The notes: generated from the letters alone by a model not told the origin. Counted from the first letter of the stretch, positions 1-7,562 are shown. The stretch: 64,000 nt of DNA from Phenylobacterium sp. CCH9-H3 (GCF_001557235.1 NZ_LSJI01000062.1:1-64000); one strand, 5' to 3'. Numbers and translations are program-made.

Positions 1-263
1 CAATAGGTCGAGCGCCGCCCGCCGCCCCGCTCGTGGTCCCACCCGCCCAGGGTCTGCGCCCGCGCCAGCGCCCGGCGGAACCGCCCGTGCGCCTTGGCCC
101 AGGCGGTCACCGTCCCCCGGTTGGGCATGCCCTCGTCGGCGCAGATCCGCTGGATCGTCTCCCCCGCGGCCACCCGCCGGCAGATCGCCCGCCCCACCTC
201 GGCCGAAAACCTCACGCCCGGCCGCCGCCCGCGCGGCGACGCCGCCTCAATCACCTCGTCCAT
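1..263 (-). CDS. Terminase small subunit-like protein, partial at left edge
   Basis: The reading frame starts at ATG 263 and runs off the window edge, leaving 87 visible residues. The sequence has the helix-turn-helix character of Sf6-type phage terminase small subunits: a basic start, then a stretch reading ICRRVAAGETIQRICADEGM, then PNRGTVTAWAKAHGRFRRAL. Family members bind DNA for phage packaging, but stand-alone chromosomal copies are common in Caulobacterales and may have other roles. No other packaging or capsid gene is visible here. A perfect GTTC-N7-GTTC motif lies 104 bases upstream, suggesting DNA-damage control. The family call rests on pattern recognition only; the C-terminal half is not visible. 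Confidence 0.6.
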   Translation of the reverse strand, partial: MDEVIEAASPRGRRPGVRFSAEVGRAICRRVAAGETIQRICADEGMPNRGTVTAWAKAHGRFRRALARAQTLGGWDHERGGGRRSTY

Positions 264-363
264 GGGTCCGCCCCTGATGTCCGGAAACGAAAAAGGGTCC
301 CGCCGCGCCACCAGGCGCAGATCGAGACCCTGACAGAACCCTCTCACAAATGCGCGCGAACGT

Positions 364-413
364 CAAGAACAAAAGAAGAACAGTTGCGCGGCCGGAACGG
401 CGCCCCGGCCGCG
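364..413 (-). terminator. Intrinsic terminator of the glutathione S-transferase gene
   Basis: Perfect 9-bp stem (CGCGGCCGG at 387-395 with CCGGCCGCG at 405-413) and a 9-base loop. On the minus strand it is followed by a T-rich tail, just after the stop codon at 421. Confidence 0.7.
367..381 (-). promoter_or_regulatory. Candidate LexA (SOS) box
   Basis: On the minus strand this reads GTTCTTCTTTTGTTC, a perfect match to the alphaproteobacterial LexA consensus GTTC-N7-GTTC with a T-rich spacer. It lies upstream of the terminase-like gene starting at 263, and TTGACG follows at once as a possible -35. It also overlaps the T-rich tail of the terminator following the glutathione S-transferase gene, so part of its composition could reflect that. 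Confidence 0.5.
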
Positions 414-420
414 ACCGCAA

Positions 421-1044
421 CTAGGCCGAGGCCGCCGCCGCCGGCGCGTCCTGGCGATAGGGGCACAGCGGCCGGGCCTGCAGCCGCGCCACATAGGTGG
501 TCAGGTGCGGCAGGTCGTCGGTCATCCCCTGCCACACGCCCCAACAGGCCGCATAGCCGGCGAAGATGTCGGTCAGCGAGAACCGGTCGTCCACCAGCCA
601 GTCCCGGTCCTTCAGGTGGGCGTCCAGCACCGCCAGTCCCCGCCGCGCCGCCGCCGCGTTCTGGGGAAACACCGCCGGCAGCCGCTCGTCCTCCGGCAGG
701 ATGAACATGTTGCGCGCCGTGTGCCAGAGGAACGCCTCGATCTCCGACAGGGTGAAGGCCACCCACTGGTCGTGCAGCGCCCGCGCCCACGTGCCCGAGG
801 GCGCGACCAGCCCCGCCTCCGGATGGCTGTCGGCCAGCCAGTTGCAGATCGCAGCCGACTCGAACAGCGGCCGCCCCCCATCGCGCAGCGCCGGCAGCTT
901 GCTCAAGGGGTGGATCTCCGCCAGCTCCGGCATCGCGAACACCTCGCGCCCCGCGATGCTCTCGAACGGCAGGCCCAGCTCCAGCAACGTCCAGCGCACC
1001 CGCGCCGACCGGGTGGGTTGAAGCTCGTAAAGCGTGATCGTCAT
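421..1044 (-). CDS. Glutathione S-transferase family protein
   Basis: A 207-residue cytosolic protein of normal GST length. The N-terminal thioredoxin-like domain (about 1-78) shows Ser13 in the usual catalytic Ser/Tyr position, the cis-Pro of SKLPAL at 51 and the ES pair at 62-63 that holds the gamma-glutamyl group. An all-helical C-terminal domain with the N-capping motif FSLTDIFAG follows. The family conjugates glutathione to electrophiles; the substrate cannot be read from sequence. ATG 1044 was chosen over the longer frame (to 1176) because conserved sequence begins there and GAGGA precedes it. It is a single gene followed by a good terminator. Confidence 0.85.
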   Translation of the reverse strand: MTITLYELQPTRSARVRWTLLELGLPFESIAGREVFAMPELAEIHPLSKLPALRDGGRPLFESAAICNWLADSHPEAGLVAPSGTWARALHDQWVAFTLSEIEAFLWHTARNMFILPEDERLPAVFPQNAAAARRGLAVLDAHLKDRDWLVDDRFSLTDIFAGYAACWGVWQGMTDDLPHLTTYVARLQARPLCPYRQDAPAAAASA

Positions 1045-1180
1045 CGGCCATGTCCTCAAAGCCGCGACCCCCATCGGGCCGCCCGCAGAGGACGAACCAG
1101 CCACACCCCGGCCGACACTTTTGCGCGCCCCGGCCTTTACCTCCCCCGCGAAGCGTATTCCACGCCCGGACGTCAACCCC

Positions 1181-1696
1181 CTAGAGGTCGTTCGGCGGCG
1201 GCGTGATCGGCCCTTCCAGCACCGTGTCCTGGTCGGCGAAGGCGTTGAACGTGGTCCCCTTGGGGATCGTCACGTTCTTGCCCTTCACGAAGCCCGCGAA
1301 CACGCCGACCAGCACCACCGTCACGATCTGGGTGCCGGTGCGGTGGTCGCCCTGGGCGCTCTTGGCCGCCCGCAGCCGCACGCGCTGGTCGCCCACCTTC
1401 AGGTAGTTGACCCGCAGGTTCACCTTGCCGGTCTTGCCCAGCGCCCCGTTCTTGCGCGCCTCGACCACCTCGCCCACGCCGCGATACCCGGCGCGCAGGA
1501 TCGTCCCGTCGGACAGCTTCACGTCGTCCATCAGGCTCACGGTGAAGCGGTCGCCCTCGTTCGCCGTCTTGCTGGAGATGGTGTCCTCCAGGCGCAGCGG
1601 AAACTCCGTCCCCTCCAGCACCTTGGTCTCGGCCAGCGCCGGGCCGCAGGCAAGCGACAGCGCGGCCGCAAAGGCCGCAACAGATTGGATTTTCAA
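1181..1696 (-). CDS. Secreted hypothetical protein
   Basis: A 171-residue protein with a clear signal peptide (MKIQSVAAFAAALSLACG then PALA-ET). The mature part is probably beta-rich, with a conserved-looking block around LRLEDTISSKTANEGDRF and a hydrophobic stretch VTVVLVGVFAGFVKGKNV near residues 125-142. This layout resembles small periplasmic or outer-membrane-associated proteins that carry one glycine-rich hydrophobic hairpin. I do not recognise a characterised family. It stands alone, with about 240 bases of non-coding sequence upstream. Confidence 0.65.
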   Translation of the reverse strand: MKIQSVAAFAAALSLACGPALAETKVLEGTEFPLRLEDTISSKTANEGDRFTVSLMDDVKLSDGTILRAGYRGVGEVVEARKNGALGKTGKVNLRVNYLKVGDQRVRLRAAKSAQGDHRTGTQIVTVVLVGVFAGFVKGKNVTIPKGTTFNAFADQDTVLEGPITPPPNDL

Positions 1697-1921
1697 GATA
1701 AGCCCCCCAAGACTTGTAGTTCTACGGCTAAGCTATGCCGGGTTGTGTAGGACGTCTAGGGCAGCGAGCGCGCTTACGCTGCTGACCTCGACCCATCTAC
1801 CCCTCTACAGCCGGCGGCGCGGCACCCGCCTCGGCACCCGCTGCTCAAGGGAAATGCCGGGCTAGTCACCTCCTATTTCCGTTTCCAATCGACCTGAGGC
1901 TGTGCGCGTGCGGCAAAACAA

Positions 1922-1951
1922 TTGACGATCTCGATTGGTGTTGGCGATATG
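1922..1951 (+). promoter_or_regulatory. Possible sigma-70 promoter for the AT-rich cassette
   Basis: TTGACG at 1922-1927, then 18 bases, then GATATG at 1946-1951. A start site near 1958 would leave a very short leader before ATG 1968. This is a consensus match by eye only. Confidence 0.3.
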
Positions 1952-1967
1952 CGGCGCACTCTGGGGG

Positions 1968-2519
1968 ATGAGTTTGACAAGCGCACCGGGCCGAGGTGGG
2001 ATCTGGGAATGGCCGTTTGAACAATCCAGCACTCTTGAAGTTCAGGGGGTTGGATTCTGGCTCAACGTGGCCGGCCTGGGTCTAACACTTGGTGGCTTTG
2101 CAGTTACCTGGTGGCAGCTAGTTCGAACTCGAACGGCTGCGATTTCGGCAAAGAACGAAGCTCACCGGATCGAAATACAACTCAAGAGATACGACGCCGC
2201 GCAGGATGTATCTCGCGCCAGTTACGCTCTTCATACCGCAAAGCGACACCTTTCTAACGACGCATGGAGTGATAGTGCCGAAAGTTATGAAGATGTCGGG
2301 AGGGCGTTGTTGGCGATCAAGGCAAATCTGGATGCCTTGGACGATAAAGTAATAGTAGATATAGATAGAGCGATATCATATATACGAAAATACTGCGAGC
2401 GAGTAGATCGGGGTCAATTAAATGGACCTTCGGATTCGGCGAAGGCGAAATCGGTTATTCGACGGCATGAGCAGTTGGTATCAGAAATAGAAGCTTTTCT
2501 TCACAGGGGTGTGTTCTGA
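1968..2519 (+). CDS. Membrane-anchored hypothetical protein, first gene of an AT-rich cassette
   Basis: A 183-residue protein from ATG 1968; TTG 1935 or GTG 1938 would add up to 11 residues. One transmembrane segment (about residues 28-52, GFWLNVAGLGLTLGGFAVTW) is followed by a charged, helical, probably coiled-coil cytoplasmic part. No catalytic motif is recognised. Base composition is foreign to the window: 2341-2400 counts 19 G/C in 60, against about 70% around it, and it uses ATA and AGA codons that the neighbours avoid. Its stop overlaps the next start by one base, so the two genes are surely co-translated. This looks like a recent acquisition; a defence or toxin-antitoxin role is conceivable but unproven. 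Confidence 0.65.
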   Translation: MSLTSAPGRGGIWEWPFEQSSTLEVQGVGFWLNVAGLGLTLGGFAVTWWQLVRTRTAAISAKNEAHRIEIQLKRYDAAQDVSRASYALHTAKRHLSNDAWSDSAESYEDVGRALLAIKANLDALDDKVIVDIDRAISYIRKYCERVDRGQLNGPSDSAKAKSVIRRHEQLVSEIEAFLHRGVF

Positions 2520-2884
2520 TGACGGCTGTAAAGTTCGCGAAGCTTCTAGATAAGATTTCCGAGAACACCGACCTTGGAGCGATCCATTGGCAGCTCGACG
2601 AGTTTGGCGATCCCTATTTCGAGTTAAACGGGCGGAAAGTGTTTGTAGAGGAGTCGGTAAACGAAGAGATTGTGCCGGTCATGGTTGTGAGAATCTTGAA
2701 TACCGCCGGCCAATTGGTAGAGAAGTTTACGGATGATGATCTAAGAAATCGCGAGCCGCCGGCCGGCATGAGTTTCTTCGACTATATGAAAGAGCTCCAG
2801 CAAAAAGCGATTCGTCAGGCAACAGGTGCCGATAAGGCTGTGGATGAGCTAATTTCTGATCTTGATGGCTTAGTGCCATTCTAG
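2519..2884 (+). CDS. Hypothetical soluble protein, second gene of the AT-rich cassette
   Basis: A 121-residue acidic protein with no signal peptide or membrane segment. It begins one base inside the preceding stop (TGATG), so it is translationally coupled to the membrane protein before it. The first half looks like a small alpha/beta domain (IHWQLDEFGDPYFELNGRKV); the second half is helical. I do not recognise the family. Codon use and GC content are lower than in flanking genes, as for its partner. Its stop lies 20 bases before the SOS box of the helicase gene, which therefore has its own promoter. Confidence 0.65.
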   Translation: MTAVKFAKLLDKISENTDLGAIHWQLDEFGDPYFELNGRKVFVEESVNEEIVPVMVVRILNTAGQLVEKFTDDDLRNREPPAGMSFFDYMKELQQKAIRQATGADKAVDELISDLDGLVPF

Positions 2885-2904
2885 ATCGGGTCTCCCCCAC
2901 CACA

Positions 2905-2919
2905 GTTCCCCTTCCGTTC
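2905..2919 (+). promoter_or_regulatory. Candidate LexA (SOS) box of the DinG-type helicase
   Basis: GTTCCCCTTCCGTTC matches GTTC-N7-GTTC exactly and lies 27 bases upstream of the GTG start at 2947. The spacer is C-rich rather than T-rich, so it may be a weaker site. dinG is a classical SOS gene in other proteobacteria, which supports the call. Confidence 0.6.
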
Positions 2920-2946
2920 ATCCCCCGTCCGGCCTAACCTCCCGCG

Positions 2947-5751
2947 GTGTCCGCCCCGCCGATTCCGCTCACGCTCGCCCCGGCGCTCGTCGTCCTGCCG
3001 GGCCCGCGCTGCGCGGTCTGCACGCCGGCCGGTGACGCCCAGCCCATCCGGCCCCCCGACGCCCGCGACCTCTTCGAAACCGCCCCGGTCCTGCTCGCCC
3101 ACGCGGGCATGACCGCCCGGCGCCTGGGCCTGCACGCCCCGCCGCGCAGCCCGCGCATCTTCGACGCCCTCGAGCTCTTCGCCTTCGTCCGGCCGGCCCA
3201 GTTCACCGCCCCGTCCGCCGCGGGCCTGGCTCAGGCCCTGGGCCTGCCCGAGCCCAAGGGGCCGGAGAGCCAAGCGGCCAGCCTGCAACAGGCCGTCCAC
3301 GCCCTGCTCGCCGACCTCGCCGCCGCGCCCCAGCCCTCCCGCGAGGAGGCGCTGGCCGTGGCCGAGACCCTGGCGCGGGCCGGCTGGCCCTGGGGCTCGG
3401 CGGTGCTGGGCGCCCTGCGCTCGGCGCCCGCCGGCAACCAGTTCCGCTCGTCCGGCCTCGACGTCTGGATGCGCATCCCCGAGTGGGAGGCCGAGGCCCC
3501 GCCGGGCGAGCCGGGGTCCAAGCCCATCCGCGCCGCCGACGCCGCCGCGCGGCTGCGGTCCCTGCTGCAGAGCGCCGGCCTCGACGAGGCGCGCCCGGCC
3601 CAGGCCGACTACGCCGCCGAGGCCGCCCACGCCTTCCAGCCCCGCGACCGCGAGGGCGAGCCCAACATGATGCTGGCCGAGGCGGGCACCGGGGTCGGCA
3701 AGACCCTGGGCTACCTGGCCCCCGCCTCCCTGTGGGCCGAGGCCAACGGCCCCGCCGTGTGGGTCTCCACCTACACCCGCGCCCTCCAGCGCCAGATCGA
3801 GCGCGAGAGCCGGGCCATCTGGCCCGACGAGAAGGTGCGCCAGAAGAAGGCGGTGGTGCGCAAGGGACGCGAGAACTACCTCTGCCTGCTGAACTTCCAG
3901 GAACAGGCCAACGCCGCCCAGCTCGGCGGGTCCGACCTTGTGGGCATGGCCCTGACCGCCCGCTGGGCCCGGGCCACCCGCGACGGCGACATGACCGGCG
4001 GCGACTTCCCCGCCTGGCTGCCCGGCCTGTTCGCCGTGCCCCCGGCGGCCCAGGCCAGCGCCGCCAACCTCGTCGACCGGCGCGGCGAATGCGTCCACGC
4101 CGGCTGCCAGCACTACCGCGCCTGTTTCGTGGAAAAGGCGATCCGCGGCTCGCGGCGGGCCGACATCGTCATCGCCAACCACGCCCTGGTCATGACCCAG
4201 GCGGCCTTCGACGGCGCCCGGGCCGCGCGCGGGTCCAAGGGCGACACCGAGACCACCCAGCTTCGCCGCATCGTCTTCGACGAGGGCCACCACCTGTTCG
4301 ACGCGGCGGACAGCGCCTTCTCCGCGGCCCTCTCCTGCGCCGAGGCGGCCGAGCTGCGCCGCTGGATCCGCGGGCCGGAAGGTCGTGGAAGACGTGGTCG
4401 GGGCCTGGAAGCCCGCCTGCTCGACATGCTGGGCGACCGGGAGGAGGCGCGGGCCGCCCTGGACGAGGCGATCCGCGGCGCCGCCGCCCTGCCGGGCGAG
4501 GGCTGGAGCGGCCGCATCGCCAACCCCAACGGCGAGGTCAATCCGATCGGGCCGATCGAGCACTTCATCGTCGCGGTGCTGGAGCAGCTTCGCGCCCGGT
4601 CCCAGCCGTCGGAGGTGGGCATGGAGTGCGCCGCCCGCCCGGCCCTCGACCTGGTCCGCGCCACCGCCCGCGACGCCGCCGTCGCCCTCTCGCGCCTGGA
4701 GGCGCCGCTCCTGGCCCTGGCCCGGGCGCTGGAGGACGTCATGGACCAGGAGGCCGAGACCCTGTCCGGCTCCGAACGCGCCAGGATGGAGGGGGCCTTG
4801 CGGGGCCTGGACCGCCGCGCCCGCATGACCCTGCCGGCCTGGCGCTCCATGCTGCGCGCCATCGACGAGGACGCCGAGGACGACCCCGACTTCGTGGACT
4901 GGTTCGACGGCACCTTCCTCTACGGCCGGGTGGTCGACGCCGCCTGCCGCCGCCACTGGGTCGACCCGACCGAGCCCCTGACCAACGCCGTCATCGCCCC
5001 GGCCCACGGGGTGCTGGTCACCTCCGCCACCCTGGCCGACCCGACGCTGGAGGACCCCTTCGCGCTGGCCGAGATGCGCACGGGCGCCGCGCGCCTGCCC
5101 GAGCGGCCCAAGACGCTCAAACTGGCCTCGCCCTTCGACTACGCCGCCAACGCCCGGGCCCTGGTGGTCACCGACGTCAGCAAGGACGACGCCCGCCAGG
5201 TGGCCGCCGCCATGCGCGAGTTGTTCCTGGCCGCCGGGGGCGGGGGCCTGGGCCTCTTCACCGCCATCCGCCGGCTGAAGGCGGTGCACGAGCGGATCGC
5301 CGCGCCCCTGGCCGACAAGGGCCTGGCCCTCTACGCCCAGCACGTGGACCCGCTGGAAGTGGGCGCCCTCGTGGACATCTTCCGCGCCGAGCAGGACGCC
5401 TGCCTCCTCGGCACCGACGCCGTGCGCGACGGGGTGGACGTGCCGGGCCGCTCCCTGCGCCTCTTGGTCTTCGACCGCATCCCCTGGCCGCGCCCGGACA
5501 TCCTGCACAAGGCCCGTAGAGCCCGGTTCGGCAACAAGACCTACGACGACGCCATCGCCCGCGGCCGCATCGCCCAGGCCTTCGGCCGCCTCATCCGCCG
5601 CGCCGACGACAAGGGCGTCTTCGTCATGCTGGACGCCGCCGCCCCCACCCGCCTGTTCTCCGGCCTGCCGCCCGGCGTCGAACTGCAACGGGTGTCGCTC
5701 GTGGAGGCCATCGAGCAGGTGGAGGCGTTCCTGAAGGTGGAGGGGGCGTAG
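2947..5751 (+). CDS. DinG/XPD-type ATP-dependent DNA helicase
   Basis: A 934-residue superfamily 2 helicase with an iron-sulfur cluster. Visible landmarks: Walker A EAGTGVGKT at about 245-253; four candidate cluster cysteines C313, C382, C387 and C393 (CVHAGCQHYRAC); Walker B DEGHH at 445-449 in place of the usual DEAH; and helicase motif VI QAFGRLIRRADDKG near the C-terminus. The roughly 200-residue N-terminal extension before the Walker A is typical of alphaproteobacterial members. The family unwinds 5'-to-3' and resolves D-loops, R-loops or G-quadruplexes during repair. The start is GTG 2947. The upstream LexA-type box fits damage induction. Confidence 0.88.
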   Translation: MSAPPIPLTLAPALVVLPGPRCAVCTPAGDAQPIRPPDARDLFETAPVLLAHAGMTARRLGLHAPPRSPRIFDALELFAFVRPAQFTAPSAAGLAQALGLPEPKGPESQAASLQQAVHALLADLAAAPQPSREEALAVAETLARAGWPWGSAVLGALRSAPAGNQFRSSGLDVWMRIPEWEAEAPPGEPGSKPIRAADAAARLRSLLQSAGLDEARPAQADYAAEAAHAFQPRDREGEPNMMLAEAGTGVGKTLGYLAPASLWAEANGPAVWVSTYTRALQRQIERESRAIWPDEKVRQKKAVVRKGRENYLCLLNFQEQANAAQLGGSDLVGMALTARWARATRDGDMTGGDFPAWLPGLFAVPPAAQASAANLVDRRGECVHAGCQHYRACFVEKAIRGSRRADIVIANHALVMTQAAFDGARAARGSKGDTETTQLRRIVFDEGHHLFDAADSAFSAALSCAEAAELRRWIRGPEGRGRRGRGLEARLLDMLGDREEARAALDEAIRGAAALPGEGWSGRIANPNGEVNPIGPIEHFIVAVLEQLRARSQPSEVGMECAARPALDLVRATARDAAVALSRLEAPLLALARALEDVMDQEAETLSGSERARMEGALRGLDRRARMTLPAWRSMLRAIDEDAEDDPDFVDWFDGTFLYGRVVDAACRRHWVDPTEPLTNAVIAPAHGVLVTSATLADPTLEDPFALAEMRTGAARLPERPKTLKLASPFDYAANARALVVTDVSKDDARQVAAAMRELFLAAGGGGLGLFTAIRRLKAVHERIAAPLADKGLALYAQHVDPLEVGALVDIFRAEQDACLLGTDAVRDGVDVPGRSLRLLVFDRIPWPRPDILHKARRARFGNKTYDDAIARGRIAQAFGRLIRRADDKGVFVMLDAAAPTRLFSGLPPGVELQRVSLVEAIEQVEAFLKVEGA

Positions 5752-5773
5752 GCCGGGGGGCGGCGCTTCTGGT

Positions 5774-5788
5774 GTTCGTGATTTGTTC
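5774..5788 (+). promoter_or_regulatory. Candidate LexA (SOS) box of the secreted-repeat gene
   Basis: GTTCGTGATTTGTTC is a perfect GTTC-N7-GTTC with a T-rich right half. It lies 22 bases after the helicase stop and 105 bases before the GTG start at 5894, so it can only serve the downstream secreted-repeat gene. Confidence 0.6.
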
Positions 5789-5893
5789 TTTACAACGACG
5801 TCGCCTAACGGCTACGCTTGAAGCGAGTGCGGAGTAGGGGAACATTCACGGTTGCATTTCATCCTCCGCGCTCCGTCGGAGGAAGGATCGATC

Positions 5894-6826
5894 GTGAAAG
5901 TGCGTCCGCTCATCGCCCTGGCCGCGGCCGTTCTGGTCGCCGGCGGTCCCGCCCATGCCGCTCCGGAGGATGCGGTGATGAACAAGGAGGGCTACTGGGG
6001 CATCGACGCCGACGAAAGCGGTTGCGCCGCCAGCATGACGCTTCAGGGCGGCTCGGTTTTCGCGCTGCGCGCGGTGGACGGGAACGTCACCTTTGCCCTC
6101 TTCAGCCGCACGGCCCTTGCCCGCGGCAAGACGGGGCGGATCGAGACCGAGGCCTATGGAGTCGACTTCGAGCCCAGCTACGGCGAGGATTCCACCACCC
6201 TCTACTTCAAAGGCGACCTGGACGCCCGGGCCCTGGCCGCCCTGCGCCTGGCCCGGCAGGTGCGCGTCCTGACCGGCGGCCGGATGGTGGCCTCCATGAC
6301 CTTCGAGGGCACCGGCTTCGAGTCGGCCCTGGACGGCGTGACAGCCTGCTCCAAGGGCGAGAGCGGCTGGTGGGGCAAGGGCGTGGGGGCGGAGCCCGCG
6401 GTCGCCGAGCACAAGGACGGGCTCTGGCGCATGATGGCGGACAACGAGAACGGGATCTGCACCGCGCTGGCCGCTGTGGACGACAAGTACACCTTCGCCC
6501 TGCTCGCCGCCGGCGGACAGATTGGCTTCAGCGTCCTCGGTGACAAGGCCTTCAAGCGTGGCCGCAAGGGGCGGTTCGAGACCGACAAGTACAGCTTCGA
6601 CTTCAAGCCGGGCTACGACGAGGAGGTCATGTTCTCGGAGCAAAGCCTGGACAGCCAGGCCCAGTTCGCCTTGCGGCGGGCCAAGACCGCGTTGATCAGC
6701 ATCGACGGCAAGCCCCTGATCGACATGGCCCTGGACGGCGTCGGCCAGGGCCAGATCATGGACGACCTCGCCGCCTGCGCCCGCGGCGAGGCCGGCTGGT
6801 GGGGCGAGGGGCTGAAGGCCCGCTAG
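5894..6826 (+). CDS. Secreted protein with two tandem homologous domains
   Basis: A 310-residue protein from GTG 5894. This start is chosen because GGAGGAAGG lies 7 bases upstream and the frame then opens directly with a signal peptide (MKVRPLIALA...HA-AP). The mature protein is an internal duplication: domain 1 about 30-162, domain 2 about 172-305. Each has a Cys near its start (DESGC / NENGIC), a block G(R/K)GRIETE or GRKGRFETD leading to Y..DF.P.Y, and ends with AC(S/A)(K/R)GE then GWWG(K/E)G. The two Cys of each copy sit in equivalent places and could pair. I do not recognise the family. A LexA-type box lies upstream. Confidence 0.75.
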   Translation: MKVRPLIALAAAVLVAGGPAHAAPEDAVMNKEGYWGIDADESGCAASMTLQGGSVFALRAVDGNVTFALFSRTALARGKTGRIETEAYGVDFEPSYGEDSTTLYFKGDLDARALAALRLARQVRVLTGGRMVASMTFEGTGFESALDGVTACSKGESGWWGKGVGAEPAVAEHKDGLWRMMADNENGICTALAAVDDKYTFALLAAGGQIGFSVLGDKAFKRGRKGRFETDKYSFDFKPGYDEEVMFSEQSLDSQAQFALRRAKTALISIDGKPLIDMALDGVGQGQIMDDLAACARGEAGWWGEGLKAR

Positions 6827-7236
6827 ATCGCCGCCTCCAGGGCGCCCAGGATCATCGTCCAGCCCTCGCGGTCCTGCTCGACCCACTCGGGCGGCACGTC
6901 GGTGTGGGTGAGCGTCAGGCGGCAGCCGTCGCCGTCGGGGACGATCTCCACCGTCACCGTCGTCTCGGTGGGGTCGAACTGCGGCACGCCGAAGGTGAAG
7001 ACCAGGCGGCGCGGCCGGTCGATCTCCAGGTAGCCGCCCACGTGCTCGATGTCGCCGTCCTCGCGCCGGTCGACGATGGTGAAGCGTCCCCCGGGCCGGG
7101 CCTCGATGTCGCAGCGCACGATGTGTCCGCCGGGCGCGGTGAACAGGAACCGCGAGGCGACCTTGGGGTCCAGCCAGGCGTCGAACACCTTCTCCGGCGG
7201 GAAGGGGTAGCGGTGGGTGACGGTCAGCTCAGCCAT
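6823..7236 (-). CDS. SRPBCC (AHSA1-like) family protein
   Basis: A 137-residue START/Bet v1-like fold protein of the activator-of-Hsp90 homology 1 type. The opening VTHRYPFPPEKVFDAWLDP and the later RPGGRF, GGYLEIDRPRRLVFTF and closing GWTMILGALE are typical. Proteins of this kind bind hydrophobic ligands; many sit behind ArsR regulators without known chemistry. Its start lies 8 bases inside the end of the ArsR gene, so the two form one operon. Its end overlaps the end of the convergent secreted-repeat gene by 4 bases. Confidence 0.88.
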   Translation of the reverse strand: MAELTVTHRYPFPPEKVFDAWLDPKVASRFLFTAPGGHIVRCDIEARPGGRFTIVDRREDGDIEHVGGYLEIDRPRRLVFTFGVPQFDPTETTVTVEIVPDGDGCRLTLTHTDVPPEWVEQDREGWTMILGALEAAI

Positions 7237-7534
7237 CGGTCAGCGCCTTCTCCAGTTCGCCGAGGCGCCAGGCCCACAGCGTCTTCTGCTCCGCGATCCA
7301 GTCCGCGGCCTCGTCCAGCGGCGCGGGGGTCAGGGCCAGGAAGTGCTCCCGCCCCGCGATCCGCCGCCGGACCAGCTTCGCCCGCTCCAGCATCCGGATG
7401 TGTTTCGAGACCGAGTTCAGCGAGATCGCGAACGGCCGCGCCACATCCGTGACCCGCGCCTCCCCCTCAGCCAGCCGGCTCAGGATGGCCCGCCGGGTGG
7501 GGTCGGCGATGGCGATCAGCGTCTCGTCCAACAT
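7229..7534 (-). CDS. ArsR-family winged-helix repressor
   Basis: A 101-residue regulator starting MLDETLIAIADPTRRAIL, a hallmark opening of ArsR proteins paired with SRPBCC partners. The recognition helix region is ISLNSVSKHIRMLERAKLV, followed by the wing RRRIAGREHFLAL. No cysteine metal site is present, so it is unlikely to sense metals. ATG 7534 is preferred over the longer TTG frame because AGAGG lies 5 bases before it. A perfect 9-bp inverted repeat overlaps the ribosome-binding site and start, consistent with autorepression of the arsR-SRPBCC operon. Confidence 0.88.
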   Translation of the reverse strand: MLDETLIAIADPTRRAILSRLAEGEARVTDVARPFAISLNSVSKHIRMLERAKLVRRRIAGREHFLALTPAPLDEAADWIAEQKTLWAWRLGELEKALTDG

Positions 7535-7556
7535 ATTCACCTCTAAGGGTGAATAT
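7533..7556. promoter_or_regulatory. Palindromic operator of the ArsR operon
   Basis: ATATTCACC (7533-7541) and GGTGAATAT (7548-7556) form a perfect 9+9 inverted repeat around a 6-base centre. It covers the ribosome-binding site and touches the ATG of the ArsR gene, the usual place for an autoregulatory ArsR site. Confidence 0.7.
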
Positions 7557-7562
7557 CGCGCC

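Noticed and set aside
3483..5519. 678-codon frame within the helicase gene
   Set aside because: Arginine/proline-rich out-of-frame translation with no motif.
2881..5688. 935-codon open frame opposite the helicase gene
   Set aside because: Gly/Ala/Arg/Gln-rich shadow of a GC-rich coding strand; no domain, and the opposite strand encodes a complete helicase.
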